From: Effrenium voratum | Lineage: Eukaryota > Sar > Dinophyceae > Suessiales > Symbiodiniaceae | Length of the DNA: 64,000 nt | Assembly: GCA_963377175.1 (NCBI GenBank) | Contig: CAUJNA010001890.1 | Location: forward strand, 496,315-560,314 | Direction of reading: 5' to 3' | In this document: positions 34,701 to 46,479 of the stretch, piece after piece | How positions within the stretch are numbered: position 1 is the first letter of the stretch | Layout: each line of letters starts with the position of its first letter | Notes under the pieces: generated by a model | Seen by the model: the letters and a program-made list of their open reading frames with translations, nothing else | What the model was told of the DNA's origin: nothing | The model's database searches: none | Made by a program: the position numbers and the translations under genes

Positions 34701-37139
34701 CGATTATGACCGTGGCTATCTGTCCAGCGTCCCCGAGAAACAAGGGCCAAAAGGACATCCTCGGAGAAAAAAAACAGTTCACCCGGCATGGTAACAGTCG
34801 TGTGTTTTCAGGGACCCCGCAAGCATTTACAAGCCCCCCGATCACAAAACCCTTCCTGGGCCCAACTGAATGGACCCTTTTGGTGTCTTGAATAAGGCCC
34901 GAATAAGACATGGCAAGCCTTTACACCGCATCCCACCAATTGGTGGTTTGGATTGGTGGTGTGGTTTCCCATCTATCCTCAATAAGAATAAGAAACTGCA
35001 TAATTCGAACTGCGTTTTGTGGCGTGCCCAAAAAAAACAAGGCCATAGGACAAAAATGCTATAGTCATGTCTCAGTCCCAAATATTGCTTGCCTGGCATC
35101 CACTGTCTCCAACCCCACCTCCCCAGAGAATCCCTTCCATTTCGTGGAGGAAGCCTTACCCAGGCCAAACGAGCGCTCAAAACCCATGGACCTTTGAATT
35201 GTGCAACACGGTTGCCTCCATTTGCTTATATAAGTCCCCTGAAAAAAAGAACAAAACTCCAGCAGTGATGATTTAAACTAAGAGGGGTAGTGGCTTCTGG
35301 GTTCTTGTACCAATCCCAACAACATCGTGCCACCTACCCTGGGGTCCAACCAAAAGAATCAATTTGGATGGTGATCCTTAGGCAAACAATTGTAGTTAAC
35401 ATGAACCCCCGTTGTCTTAATGGGGGTATCCGAACCCCACCTATGTAAATCCACTGGCACTGATCCCCGGGTTTCGGCCTTTCGCACCAAGAGCCAGCCC
35501 GAGAGCCCGGGCTCGAAGCCCTTCACGTAAGGATGACTTTCCAGGAAGGCCTCGGGATCATTCTAATTTGCTGGTTCTCAGTAGGGAATGACGAGTTCGG
35601 ACTCGTCCGGGTTTCCTGGGAAACCATCGGTTGGTTGGACGGTTTTTCTCGACGCCACCGTCAGCGTTGATAGTGTAACTTGTTAGTTCTCAGGGAGTGA
35701 CCCAGGGCTCTGGGGAACGAACCGGTATTGGGGATTCCCTTCATTCGGAAACCAGAGGATGAATGGTGCTCTTTTACAGCCAAACTCCAATTTCTAGGGC
35801 TTGATTCCCCACTCTTTTCAACCATCGTCCTTTTCGAAAACCAGCTGTTTGCCCTGGGGTTTTTCATGGTTTCCCGAAAAGAAGGATCCCTGGACACAAT
35901 GGGGAAGCTTCCCCTAGACAATTATCATTCCTTGCTGGGTACCAGCAAGTCTTCAGAGAGGAAGCGTTTGGCAGATGGAGCAGACTTCGCTGACAACGCA
36001 TATGCACCAACTACTCCTTTCCGATCGAGTGTTGGCTAAAAGAAGTCCCCAAACTTCTTGCTTGCCACTAAAATGGTCTGCCCGAAAAAGTTAAAGTCCA
36101 GGAACTACTTTGGGTGTGGTTCCCTGTACTAAAATACAAAAAATCATAGCCATACAAGGGTATCATTTTTGCGAATTAAAGGAACACCAAAAGAAACCCA
36201 CCTTGTTGGGGTTTCCTGCAACAAGACACACCCATCTACATGGGGAACAACCTCGCCCCCTCCCCCCAAAAAAAACAAAACAAAACAGCAGCAAGCCTTC
36301 TTAGCCTCTTAAAGGAGTTCTTGGAAGGGAGCTAAGGACCATTCAAAGCGATATGAACGGCTCGCTAGCTGCTGCTTAAGCCCGCTGGTCCTAAGCACGG
36401 GCGGGGCATGGGGGCAAGGTGCATGCATGTGCTTCGCTGAGTGCCCGCCTCCCATCTTTTTTTGTGCGTGCCCTTTCCGGTGGAGACTGGGGCCACAGCA
36501 TCTTAGGCAGAAGTAGGGGGATTAATAGGAGACCACTCATCCAGGACACGATTTGCATGCGGTTTTTGTAGATCCACGCCTGCAGGCTAGCAAACGAGTA
36601 CTAAAAGAGAATAAAAAGAGGAACAACTGGTAAAACAACATGGAGAAACCACAAAAAGTCCGTCCAATCTGTTTGCTGTTCCGGCATCTTCAAAATTTCT
36701 GATGCACACCCAAGCCTGCCGCTCAGGGACCTTAGCAAGGCTTTTGTTCAGGGCTGGTTGTCCCAGCCAAATTTTCCCAACCTCCAGCTTGGATGCCCCG
36801 ACTTAGCAATTGGCTAACATCCGGTTGGGTAAGCTCCCCAACTGAGACTTCCCTACATACTGTGGATGGACGAAATCCATTTCGCACCACCTAAGAAACC
36901 CTGGAACGATGATTCCGCTGTAAATACCAACAAACGTTGTGGTTCCAAGCATAGTTTCTTAGGTGTTGCAAGAAGGATTTCGTCCATCCACAGTATAACC
37001 CCGGAATGGTTTGGCTTCCTGCTTGGCTGGAGATATTTGCCGCTGAGGTGGTGGTCCTATAGGCAGCGCACCGATGAAAAATCGGAAGTGCAGCCTCCAC
37101 GTCGTCATCCACCGACAGCTTGGCAAACCGGTCGTTGGC
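31705..37139 (-). CDS. eEF1B beta/delta-type GST-C-like domain (5 exons)
   Basis: Exons in order 37139-37095, 35550-35513, 34084-34025, 32714-32685, 31743-31705 join in phase into about 71 residues. They follow the N-terminal domain of elongation factor 1 beta/delta: RFAKLSVDDDVEAFLE, then HPYVKGFEPSSSDAELFE, a helix FEQLSEQLG, LPETPNLR, and the signature RWFDHVESFSS (family RWY.HI.S). In eEF1B this fold docks onto the gamma subunit; similar domains are also appended to some aminoacyl-tRNA synthetases. The catalytic exchange domain of eEF1B beta was not found downstream, and no start Met was found upstream. It could therefore be a truncated view of eEF1B beta/delta, a free scaffold protein, or a C-terminal extension of the ThrRS gene lying just upstream on the same strand. 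All four internal introns have GC donors and AG|G acceptors. Confidence 0.72.
32378..32515. repeat. family A element (right end altered)
   Basis: Left end intact (CTGTGGATGGACGAAATCC); the right arm is diverged and ends in CCTGTGGATGG, that is, the left-end word in direct orientation. Possibly rearranged. Confidence 0.8.
32685..32714 (-). CDS. GST-C-like domain exon 4
   Basis: Thirty bases reading SGLPETPNLR across its boundaries, the loop that leads into the RWY/F.H helix. Acceptor CCCAG|GTCCGG, donor TCAG|GCCCGG. Confidence 0.68.
34025..34084 (-). CDS. GST-C-like domain exon 3
   Basis: Sixty bases; the first G completes Glu, giving GFE/PSSSDAELFEQLSEQLGCG. The pattern GY.PS..D..vF..L is diagnostic for the eEF1B beta N-terminal domain. 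Acceptor CCGAG|GCCCAG, donor GGTT|GCCGGG. Confidence 0.75.
34501..34612. repeat. family C element with a long flanking direct repeat
   Basis: CTAGGTCCTCCAGTAG at the left; diverged GGGGGGAGTCA at the right. The 12 bases GATGTTGATCAG occur directly before (to 34500) and directly after the element (about 34612-34623), as expected of a target-site duplication. Confidence 0.75.
35513..35550 (-). CDS. GST-C-like domain exon 2
   Basis: Thirty-eight bases encoding AFLESHPYVKGF plus two bases of Glu. YVKGF is the S-Y-I/V-x-G-Y/F turn of the eEF1B/GST-C family. Acceptor CCGAG|GCCTTC, donor TCGA|GCCCGG. Confidence 0.72.
36860..36993. repeat. family A element (full copy)
   Basis: 134 bases, CTGTGGATGG ... 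CCATCCACAG, flanked by ATA and TAT, which suggests a TA target duplication. Lies in the spacer before the GST-C-like exon 1, only 101 bases from it on the intron side. Confidence 0.87.
37095..37139 (-). CDS. GST-C-like domain exon 1
   Basis: Fifteen codons, ANDRFAKLSVDDDVE, corresponding to the start of the eEF1B beta N-terminal domain (F..L....gL..L). Acceptor TCCGAG|GCCAAC, donor GGAG|GCTGCA. An upstream exon must supply the start codon. Confidence 0.65.
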
Positions 37140-37272
37140 CTCGGAAACTCGTGAGGCAGACCTGGCTACCTGGAGCCTCAAGTTCCCCGTTGAACATTGG
37201 AATCCACCCATGGCTTGTGGGGCAAGAACCCAGTGTAGTTTGATTGTCCAGGTATACGGTTTGTCTGTATTT

Positions 37273-37392
37273 TAACTGGGCTGCCCTCAGATCCCCCGCT
37301 AAAAGTGACTAACATTTGGTCGGTTAAATGGAAACTACCACTAAACACTAAAAAACTAAAAGGCTAAGGGGATGGCTGGGAGCCACCAAGTT
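37273..37392. repeat. family B element, subtype 2
   Basis: CAGATCCCCCGCTAAAAGT ... AAATGGAAACTACCACTAAA ... GGATGGCTGGGAGCCACCAA. Same subtype at 14875-14935, 26565-26662, 32135-32258, 41027-41155, 53832-53965 and 54762-54872. A third subtype (GCAAAAAGTTTAACTTTTTG) is at 39000-39095, 44960-45048, 60570-60628 and 62365-62462. Confidence 0.82.
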
Positions 37393-39114
37393 AAATGGTA
37401 CCCTTTTTCAGGTTGGTTTCAAGGGCACACCTCACCACCCGAATCTTTGAGGGCACACCCTTGGACAGGGGTATGGAGATTCCACGGATCGAGCAAAAAA
37501 AAGTGGGCCCCGTAAGCAACCATAGAGTGCCAAGCAAAGACATGACATTGTGAGTGTTCATCATACGTTGACTACGTGAGATATTACTAAAAACAGGAAT
37601 GTTGTTGGTGACTTCAATTTAAGAAATGCAGACTTTCCATTGAATTTGATACCCAGGTAGTATCCTGAGCACAGAAAGACTCTTTGTGCATCCGTTCATG
37701 CACGACCTGCCTTGGTTTTTGTGGGGACCTTGTTCTTGTTGAGCCCCCAACCTGGTTTTGGAGGTGGAAAACAGGTCCTTCACCCCTCCAAACAGATTTC
37801 ACTGATTCCCAACTGAGACTTTTGTGGGCTGTAGCCCCGCCATGTGAGTTCGTGACTAGACCCTCGAGACAGGAGAAAGTCGAATGACGTTCAACTTCTT
37901 GGTGGAATTCGCTGCAATCACCTCAAGCAACCTGCATTTTCTTTCACTAGATCATAGCTGCAACCGTCATTCTATACATGCATGAATTCGCCTGCATCTC
38001 CAACCAATGTGGAATTGCATCTAGGTCCTCCAGCAGAGAGGTGAGAATAAGGGTACCAACTTTTTTTCTGTAGTCTATAGGGGAACCCTCCCAACCAAAA
38101 AAGGGTAAACGGGGTGAGAGGTCGGGCACCTAGCTGCAAGACCTAGGCATTAAACCACGTGAGCGCCTATGCACTCACGAGAGTGGCTCCGGCCCTAGGA
38201 GAAACTCCACCAAGAACTCAGACGGAAGGGGAGCAAGAGAACATCATTTTGTTGCAGTTAAGTGGTTGGACTTCCACCACTAAACCACAAAAAACAAAAT
38301 GCAACATGTGTCCCAACTGAAGAAGACCAGCATTTCGGGTTGCCTGTGTTTGAATACGTACGAGGTTGGTTCAGTACCGGTGATGGCCCAGGATATATAC
38401 AAAGGGGACTGCACGGTTTCAGAGCAACCCCCGAATCAACGACCTGGGCCCTCAAAACTCACTGAAAAATTGTGCTGTTGACAAAACAATGGGGGGACAA
38501 CCCTTTTTTTATCCATACAAAAAGGGGATTCACCAATTCCACAATAACCCATTCAAGTTGGAATTGTGAGGATTTAGGGAGATCAATAAAGCCCGGCTGG
38601 AGTGGTCTGCCGTGCTGCATCCTTCCCACTCGCAAAGGGAAACTCGCAACCCTTCGCTGCCCCCCACTGAATATGATCAGAATTAGAACCCAAAGCCAAG
38701 CAGAGTGAAGTCAACAAAAACGAAACATACTCAAACACGTGCCAGGCCTCTATTTGCTTAAGTCCACTGGACAAACAAACAAAATGTGTCCAGAAGTGAA
38801 ATCGATTCCCTTTAAAACCAACAGGGGAAAGCACCCTCAGCATACCCTTAACACTTGGTTATTGCAAGCCAACATTATGGTTGATTCCCCTTTTTTACGG
38901 GTATCTGGACCCTCAAAATTCCCTCAAACATTGGCTATTGCCAACAATTATGGTTGGTGGATTCCCTTTTTATGCGTAGTTTCTTGGTTGTTGTTGACCG
39001 CTCTGCAAAAAGTTTAACTTTTTGTGGGTTTGATGGACCCCTTGATTTCCCAAAAGAAAAGAAGTCTAAAGGTCCAACCCACTAGCAGTAGAGCTTTGAG
39101 GGTCTAGGTATACT

Positions 39115-39227
39115 GACATTTGCTGAAGTCCCCTGGGAAAAAACAAAAACATGTTTCCCCGAGTGAAATCGATTCCCTTAAAAACCACAGGGGAAAATAA
39201 TATTCATTTCAGCAAATGGAAGGATCC
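39115..39227. repeat. family F element
   Basis: CATTTGCTGAAGTCCCCTGG ... AATCGATTCCCTTAAAAACC ... AGGGGAAAATAATATTCATT ... CAGCAAATGG; the ends are inverted (CATTTGC / GCAAATG). Other copies: 1568-1690, 13262-13366, 24067-24190, 27368-27483, 31078-31308 (internal duplication), 35216-35278, 38748-38832, 44055-44228, 63855-63950. Confidence 0.8.
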
Positions 39228-39497
39228 CCCTATAGATCATACGGATCAAACCCCAAACCCCAACCCAGCACTGGCCAAGCCCCAGCTCGGAAGCATTCCG
39301 GGGAAAATAAAACTCGGTCGCTTTCTGCTCCCCTGCTAAAAGTTTAACTTTTAGTGGTTTACTGGAAAACCCAAATTCGTTGGCAAAAAGTTATTCAGTC
39401 CTTAACAGCCCTTGGCAAAATGCACCAAAGAAAAGGGGAGGTCTTTTTGAGCAATTCTTTCACCAACAGCGCGGGGTTGGTTTCGCCGAGCTGCGGC

Positions 39498-39537
39498 CTT
39501 TCTCAGCTGCAGGGAGCCCTGCTTCTGGAACGTGGGC
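39498..39537 (-). CDS. candidate exon, Ala/Glu/Pro-rich
   Basis: Acceptor GGTTAG|GCCCAC and possible donor GAAAG|GCCGCA. The phase-0 reading AHVPEAGLPAAEK is linker-like and would suit the region upstream of the GST-C-like domain at 37.1 kb. No homology is recognised. Confidence 0.3.
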
Positions 39538-41289
39538 CTAACCGACTGGACTGTTGCAAGCAGCGAACATGGTCCGCACGCGTGGCTGGGGGTCAACACC
39601 AAAATGGTACCATATTGGAGTAGGTGCACCACCCAGTTTAGAACCAATTTTTTTGGGCACTGGGGGTACGGGATTTTGACCCATGGCCATGTCAGAAATT
39701 CATGGAAAAAGGGGACCCCACAAAGGTGGTTTTAAGTTTGGTGTCCCTTACCTGAACTGGGGTCTCCAAAACATCATTATATTATTATATTTATATTTGG
39801 GGTTGACACGCATGAAACAGCATCAGAAAATATATATACTCCCTTTTGGTGGCACAAGTTAAAGGGGCGGATTTCCTTCGTGTTTCCTCGCAAAGGATAC
39901 TATCAAGCACACATGGACACATATACACATGAAATGATTCAATCAGCCAAGGACAGCCGATGAATGGAGCAAGGCCACCCAAACCATACACAATGAAGGT
40001 TCAAACTGTTAAACAATGGATGCGCGCAACATACGTCAGCCACTTAATGCCCCTGTAAATTAAAATACAACACATCATCCATGGAGTAAATCCTTCAACC
40101 AGGGGGTGGTACCAGCGGTGCAAGTATGGGCTCATACATTCCAGCTCTAGACAATCAAGAACAAATTCGCCTTAAGAAGCCGGCTTTGGCAAACCGGTAG
40201 CGTACTGTGGATGGACGAAATCCTGCTCCGAACCCTGGGAAACCATTGCCGCTTCTCGCTAGGGTATAGTAGGTGTAGGTAAGGACTTCTACCTCTAAGT
40301 TCTGGATGACTTCCTTGGGATACCTATGGCTTGCAGGTGACTGGGCACAAGAATGCATGTTTTACAACTCCAAGCACTGAAATAAGACTTCCCCAAGTCA
40401 AGGCCCGGTACTTTGCTGGTTTGGATCGGTGAGCTGATTAGAGGCAGAGGAACGGCCGATGTGTTCAAAGGACAGGCTATCTGTCCACCTTAAACCTCAC
40501 AGAGCACAGCCACACTTGGCCCGGTGATGTTTAAGCCTCAAGGACATATCGAGAACCCACCTTAAACCCAAGACCCGCAGATCACCCGTCACGCTTCAAA
40601 GTGCGACCCTAGGCCGTCGAACATGTCGACGCCTCAAAGCTCCTCTGAGTGGATGGCCTCAACATACTTCCTTCCTGAGTGGGTGGTCTGATTCCCCATA
40701 CCCATGTTGACCCCCCTATAAGTAAACTTGGGTTCATGAATCTGGGGTTCCCATTGAAACCAAAACACGAAACACAGGGAGCAGATTCGTTTTCAGCGGT
40801 CCAGCTGGGCCTTGGTTCTCCCCTTAGAGGCTCGCTCCCTCCGTTGTCGAAAACTCAGAGGCGCCCCCCCTCTATGGGTCTGCCTTTCTTTCAGGTAACC
40901 TCTTTTTGGTGGGCCCAAGAAGGGAGGGGAAAACCCAAAGGCAAACCCAAAGAAGAAACAACACCCAAGGGTCACCCTTTTAACGGGAAGTCCCTTGGTT
41001 TCAACGGGACACTAAAACTAGGGCTCAGATCCCCCGCTAAAAGTGACTAACTTTTAGTGGGTTTAAATGGAAACTACCACTAAACACTAAAAGCGAAACG
41101 GCTAAACAGCTAAGGAACCGGATGGCTTTCGGGAGCCACCACGCTCACTGGTTTCTATTGAAACGATTGCCACAGGTGTCCTTTTAGGGGAAATAGATGG
41201 ATATCCCTGGATGATGAAACCACCAGGTCAACCTGCCATATTAAGGACACCTGCCATTTGAAGCTGGGCCCCAAGAAGCGCTGAAGCGC

Positions 41290-41378
41290 TCCATCGGCCG
41301 CGGATCGGTCGTTCTCTTGGGGGCACAGGGGCCCCAGGCTTCCCGCGGGCCGCGGGGGCTTCGGGCTCAGGCACCACC
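41290..41378 (-). CDS. candidate exon, Pro/Ala-rich linker
   Basis: GC-rich island after CTCTCAG|GGTGGT, read as VVPEPEAPAARGKPGAPVPP in one minus-strand frame. This is low-complexity, linker-like sequence. Two other frames are partly open, so the reading is tentative. Confidence 0.3.
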
Positions 41379-42529
41379 CTGAGAGCCACGCGAAACGTGC
41401 GGGAAAGCTCACGCCCCCCAGCAACGGAGGCATAGGGTATAGGGCATTCTTACAAAGTCCGCGAAAACCTGTGAGGACAGACGTGTGAAAAAGCGGTCAA
41501 AAAGAAGAACACTAATTATTTCAAGTTGCATACCGCTGCTGTTTCTCTGGAAGCTTGGGCACAGGGTCTGTACAGAGAAAGCCCTTCGGAGCTGCCAGGA
41601 TTGAAATCTATCGGGGGATTGATGTGCATATAATATATATATATATATATTTATGTGTTTTTTTCTTGTTTGATGGCACATGATGGCACGTGTTCCGGCC
41701 AAACCAAAAGGAAGCTAAGGAAGTATGGACCGCTTTTGAGACATGCCCACTCAAAAACAATGGTGATATGCCAAAGCGTAGTCACCCGAGTAATAACCTT
41801 GGTGACCACCTTCGTGCGAAGTTGGTTGCACATCTGAGTAGGTGATTTGAGTGCCTCAGCCTACCCGTTGCAGCCCAGGTAGGGAATCAAAGTCTGGCCC
41901 CTCGGAATTTGTGTGTCCGTGTGTCTGTGTTTGGTTTGAGCCTCGGCACCCTTTTTGGGGTTGAGAACCAAAAAGGAGACCTACAAATTTCTGGGGCCAC
42001 ACTATTTTGACCCAAACCCAAAGCATGACATTCAACGTCCCAACACCAAACGAGTTGCTTGGCAACTAAGAGTCAGGATCAAGTTGCAGGCGCCCAATTG
42101 ACAAACAAGGACTGCGAATTACTTCAACTGCAAAAAACAACGAATTCGCAAAAAAAAAAAAAAAAAACATGTCGCTCCTTCTAGTTTTGATCTCAGGACG
42201 GACATGTCCGTGTGAATTGTGACACCTCGCCAACCTCAAGATATCAACCGATGCTACCATCTTCCATTTGAGTAACGTGACGGCCCAAACCATGGTTTTG
42301 GTCTGCATTTGGTGCTCATTTTGTATTCGGTTCGGCTCAAAAAGGCCCACCCCCATCTTTTGGGTGGATTGCCTACGGTTTCCTCTGGATTGAAACCCCG
42401 AAAAGGGTAGCAACAGATGGGCGTTGTTTCCATTTGCTTCAAATTTCCCCCTTTGGGGTTCCTTTTGGGAGTTTCCCTTGACCCTCCAAACAGGGATCAA
42501 ACAGGACCCCCTCCCCCCAACTGGTTTCT

Positions 42530-42621
42530 CAGAACGCCAATGCCGCGTCCATCCGCTTCGGCTTCCGCATTCCGACTGGGCCCCAAGACGCCGACTGCAC
42601 GGGCAAGCGGCCCTGGAAGGC
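42530..42621 (-). CDS. candidate exon, unassigned
   Basis: GC-rich island bracketed by AT-richer intron-like DNA, with acceptor CTGCAAG|GCCTTC. One frame gives an Ala/Pro-rich linker (AEAEADGRG...). Another gives a basic tail ending MDAALAF and a TGA, which would suit a last exon. The plus strand is also open (SIRFGFRIPTGPQDAD). Strand and frame are undecided. Confidence 0.25.
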
Positions 42622-44139
42622 CTTGCAGTGGATCGAGCCACTTGGGGATTTGTTGAAGGGTGTTTTTCCCCATGGACTGGAAAGCCAAGTGTTTGGTTGG
42701 ATATGTGGACCTAACTCAACCATTCCCTGAACATAACCCAAAAATCTGGAATGGGTGAGGCAAGTCAAAGTTGTTTTACGCGGTTTTATGGGTAGTTTGA
42801 GGGTCCAGGGATCCATTTAGTGGATCCATTGATCCTGAGATACCACATGATACCACCCTTCAACAAGCAAAGGGAAAATAACTGGTTCATGAAAGTTTGG
42901 CATGTGCTTTTCCAACCATCAGGTTGAAGCAAAGCTTACAGCTGTTTCTTTCTGGGCTAACAGGGGTTAGAGGTGAGCTAAGCTTGGACCTGGGCTAGCT
43001 GTAGTGACTTGGCTCTGGGCAACCAAGGGCAAGCGCCACCCGAGAAAAGCCACCCCAACTGTGATCGGCATATGCGTTCACCTGAGCCCAAAGCCAAGTG
43101 CTGGCAATCATGGGCTTAGCAAAATGAGCGCCAGTTTGACCCAGGGATTTTGGGTATTAGCAAGATGGTTGCAAAAGTCTCACTTCCTGAGTGGGCTGGC
43201 CAAGACAATCCAAACTTCTTGTTTGGTCTTCTCAAAAAGCTGACAGTCCAACAACCCAAGAAGTAAGTTTAAAAGAACCACCAGCTGAAATTGCCAATGA
43301 GGGTTTTGAGCTGCTCAAACGGGATGCAGGGTCTATTTTGCGACCTCGGCAACATAGCCTTTAAGTGTTGGACCCAAGGTTCAGCCCAATTACTTCGCAC
43401 ATGAGCATCGAATTACTTTTGAGGGTGTTCCAACCACGAAAAGTCGTAGCCATGGATTGGTGAAACCGAGACACAAGTTGGACAAAAGGTCAACAGGTGG
43501 GGGTTGATTGAAAGGTCCGGCAAACCTTGGATGACCATTGGGGGAAACCACCAAAAGGTGAAATATTTCCCACATGGGAATGTTACCCGTCATTTGGGGG
43601 CCCTAAAATGGAATGTTGAATCCATGATATCCAGGAATCCGTTGCTATGATCCACGATCCCTGGTGCAGGAGTTTGTCCATCCACAGGGTCGCTCCCCCT
43701 CTGTAGGTTCTAGTCACTGCTGCGCATGTCACGTATCAATTTTGAGGGAGCCGACAAACAACCCGACTTTTAAGTTGATTTGATCTCATTTGGCCCTGAT
43801 TTCCTCCTAAGAGGTTGGATCTTGGTGGGCAGGGTCACTCATATTTGCCTTCTTCAAGCGAAGGTTGTCTCCGTCTTTGGCTTCTACCTAAAATCAAAGG
43901 GGGCTATTGCAACCCGCAAAAAAACAAAAACAACTATGGACTTGCTGAAGTCACAATTTTTTAAATGGGCAGTTCTGCAACGGGTCCAGGTACACCTACT
44001 GAACCAACTCCATGCCGGGCACCAGTTTGATCCAATGAAGCCCCCGCACCAAACCCTCCATTTACGTAAGTCCGCGGGGAAAAAGATGCGAAGATTTGTC
44101 CGGTAGTGAAATCGACTCCCTTTAAAACCAACAGGGGAA

Positions 44140-44225
44140 AATAAAAGAACAAATCTTAAGAGAACAAATCTTAAGAGAACAATCTTAAAAGAACAAATCT
44201 TAAGAACAAATGACACATCTTAAGA
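44140..44225. repeat. short tandem AGAACAAATCTTA array in a family F copy
   Basis: GAACAAATCTTAAGA-type words repeated about five times, an expansion inside the right half of a family F element. Confidence 0.8.
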
Positions 44226-45131
44226 TAATGGAAGAAACTGGTGCCGATCGGCCAGGTCCTTTCGCAATCAGATGGACATATTCCTGCTTCACGCCTTTGA
44301 AATCATCGTTCAAGGGTGTCTTAGGTGGTTCAGGATGTCGTCCATCCACAGTAGCATCAGCAAGGACCCTGCTTTTTGGTATCCTAATGTCTGTGTACCA
44401 TTGCATGGAAACCACTGGCTTGAATATTACGCAAATCTGCAAATTCAAAGTTCCAGAACATAAGGGAATCCCAAGTAAGTCACCCACTGTGTGGATGGAC
44501 GAATCCTTCACCACCCAAGAAACCCTGAATGGTGATTTTTCCGTAAATGCCAACAACCAATGGTTTCGCATGGTTTCAAAGTGGTGCATGATTTCGTCTA
44601 TTTACAGTATGGTTGTCTATCGATGAAGTAAGGGATCCCCAAGTAAAGGATAGAGAGAGCTCGCCGCAAATTATGCAGATGTCACCACCCCATCTTTCAA
44701 GGGTCAGAATTTGGAGACTCCAGCAAACCTCGGTTGCTTTCTGCTGCCCTGCTAAAAGTTTTTAGCTTTTAGTGGTTTAATACGGAAAACTGTAGTTGGC
44801 AATAAGTTATTCAGTCCTAAGATCCCTTGGCAACATGCACCAAAGACATGTCGACCCCAGATTAAACCCCTGGTTGATTCATAGGGGGTGTCCCCTTTTA
44901 GTTGAGACTCATCACTTTAGTTGCACCAACGAAACCACGCTGAGCACGGACTCTCCAAACGCTCTAGTTTAACTATTTGGGGGTTTAGTGGAAAATTCCT
45001 TGATTTCCCAAAAAGTTGAAGTCTAAAGATCGAACCCAATAGCAGTCAAGCTTGACCACAAACTGACCACAAACTGACCACATAACAGATCCAACCACGC
45101 TGACCACAAACTCTCTTGACTCTCGACTCGC

Positions 45132-45168
45132 CTCGAACTGTCGCAAGGGCTGGGAGCTCGGCATCGCC
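45132..45168 (-). CDS. candidate exon after the ThrRS C-terminus
   Basis: GC-rich, exon-like segment with an AG|G acceptor (CCCGAG|GGCGAT). Its phase follows the previous ThrRS exon and reads GDAELPALATVR. No conservation is recognised. It could be a C-terminal tail or linker of the ThrRS gene, or chance. Confidence 0.3.
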
Positions 45169-46403
45169 CTCGGGATTTTTTTGGGCCAAGGGCTTGCGCC
45201 TACTGGCGGCGAGATCCAGAAACTCGCAGCACCGAAAGAAACCCAGCGGAAGGGTTTCCAATGAAACCCTGGAATGATTTACATGCCCAGGAAACCCTGG
45301 AATTATATGATCCCCCCTGTAAATACCAACAAACGTTATCGTTTCCAAGGCTTCAAAGTGGTGCGACATGGATTTCGCAACCATCCACAGTATGGAGCCT
45401 CTGACGGTACCATTTCCCCCGTGTAGACCTCTTCTAGCCCTTTTTTTTTGCGCAGCCCGGTTTGAGGGAATATATGGGGGCACGTTTCCAGGCGGCATGC
45501 CACCATGCCTCTGATGGTGGACTTGGAAACTCGAAGGGATGGAAACTCGAAGGGATGGAAACTAAGTGAGTTGGTGAAGCTTCCATACTTGGATGATCAC
45601 AAGACAAGCAGAAAGCAACAGGAGAAGTTAGACCTTTGGGCCTGATGAGAGATGAGCAGGTGCCCTGAAGGATTCTTACCGCAACTCTGCGATCTAAGGT
45701 AAGGCATGCCAGGTGTATAAATACCAGGTGTCCTCCAACCCGTTAGTATATGAGCAGTTGAAATCCCCCAGTTCACAAGCCCATTAAGTCGAATTTGCCC
45801 TTGGCAGAACCCACCTTTCAGGACGGGGTCGTGCTGTCTGTGCATATCCGTCATCCAAGTAGAAGGTCTAGGGAGTCACTCTGTCCTCCGGAATCTGATG
45901 TTCACGACATTTGCTTCTTTTGAGACCCATCCACTTCCATACAATGAATTACCTGTGATACTGGGGCTAGACTCCCAATTCTTTTTCGACCATCCTTTGT
46001 TTCGACAGATCAATCACGATAATTTGGCAGGGTCTTTGGCAGTTTTCCGAAAAGGATGGGTTCAGAGTTCAGCCACTGTCACGACAATGGGGTCACAGCA
46101 AAAGGGTTCACCCGTTAAACCTCCGACACCCCAGCCGATACTAGTGCAAGGAAACCGTCCCTCGTTGGGCCCATTTTCGGTCTTATCTTGCGAGGGTTCA
46201 TGCCCTGAACAAGGATACAACATAGCCTCTATTGAGGCTCCAAGTGGTTGATATTGACCCCGCTTTTGAGAAGCGGCACCCAACACCCATTATACTTTGG
46301 TTCCACCAACATAGACTTTGCTCCTTGCATAAAACCTGGGACCCGAGCCTCAAATCGCCCATTTTGAGCAAATGTTCGCCCGGTTTCGGGGTTGTTTCCG
46401 TGC

Positions 46404-46479
46404 GAGTGGCTCTGCGTCCAACTTGGCGACAAAGTCCACCATGGAGAAGAGGCCCAAAGGCTTCTCCGACTCCCGGGAC
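46404..46479 (-). CDS. TARS: ThrRS exon near the C-terminus
   Basis: Seventy-six bases. The first G completes Arg, giving NLR/SRESEKPLGLFS and then MVDFVAKLDAEPL. It fits the R.RD....G..S..dfv.kL end of ThrRS. Acceptor GAGAG|GTCCCG; possible donor CTC|GCACGG. The residues after LDAE and the stop codon are not placed. Confidence 0.75.

Noticed and set aside
35461..35560. YciI-like domain suggested by a PYVKGF run
   Set aside because: Splicing to neighbouring exons gives the eEF1B/GST-C pattern (GFEPSSSD..LF and RWFDHV), which fits far better.
42066..42641. Minus-strand 191-aa ORF
   Set aside because: Apart from a GC-rich exon-like start it is intron sequence, including a poly-A derived Phe run; no domain.
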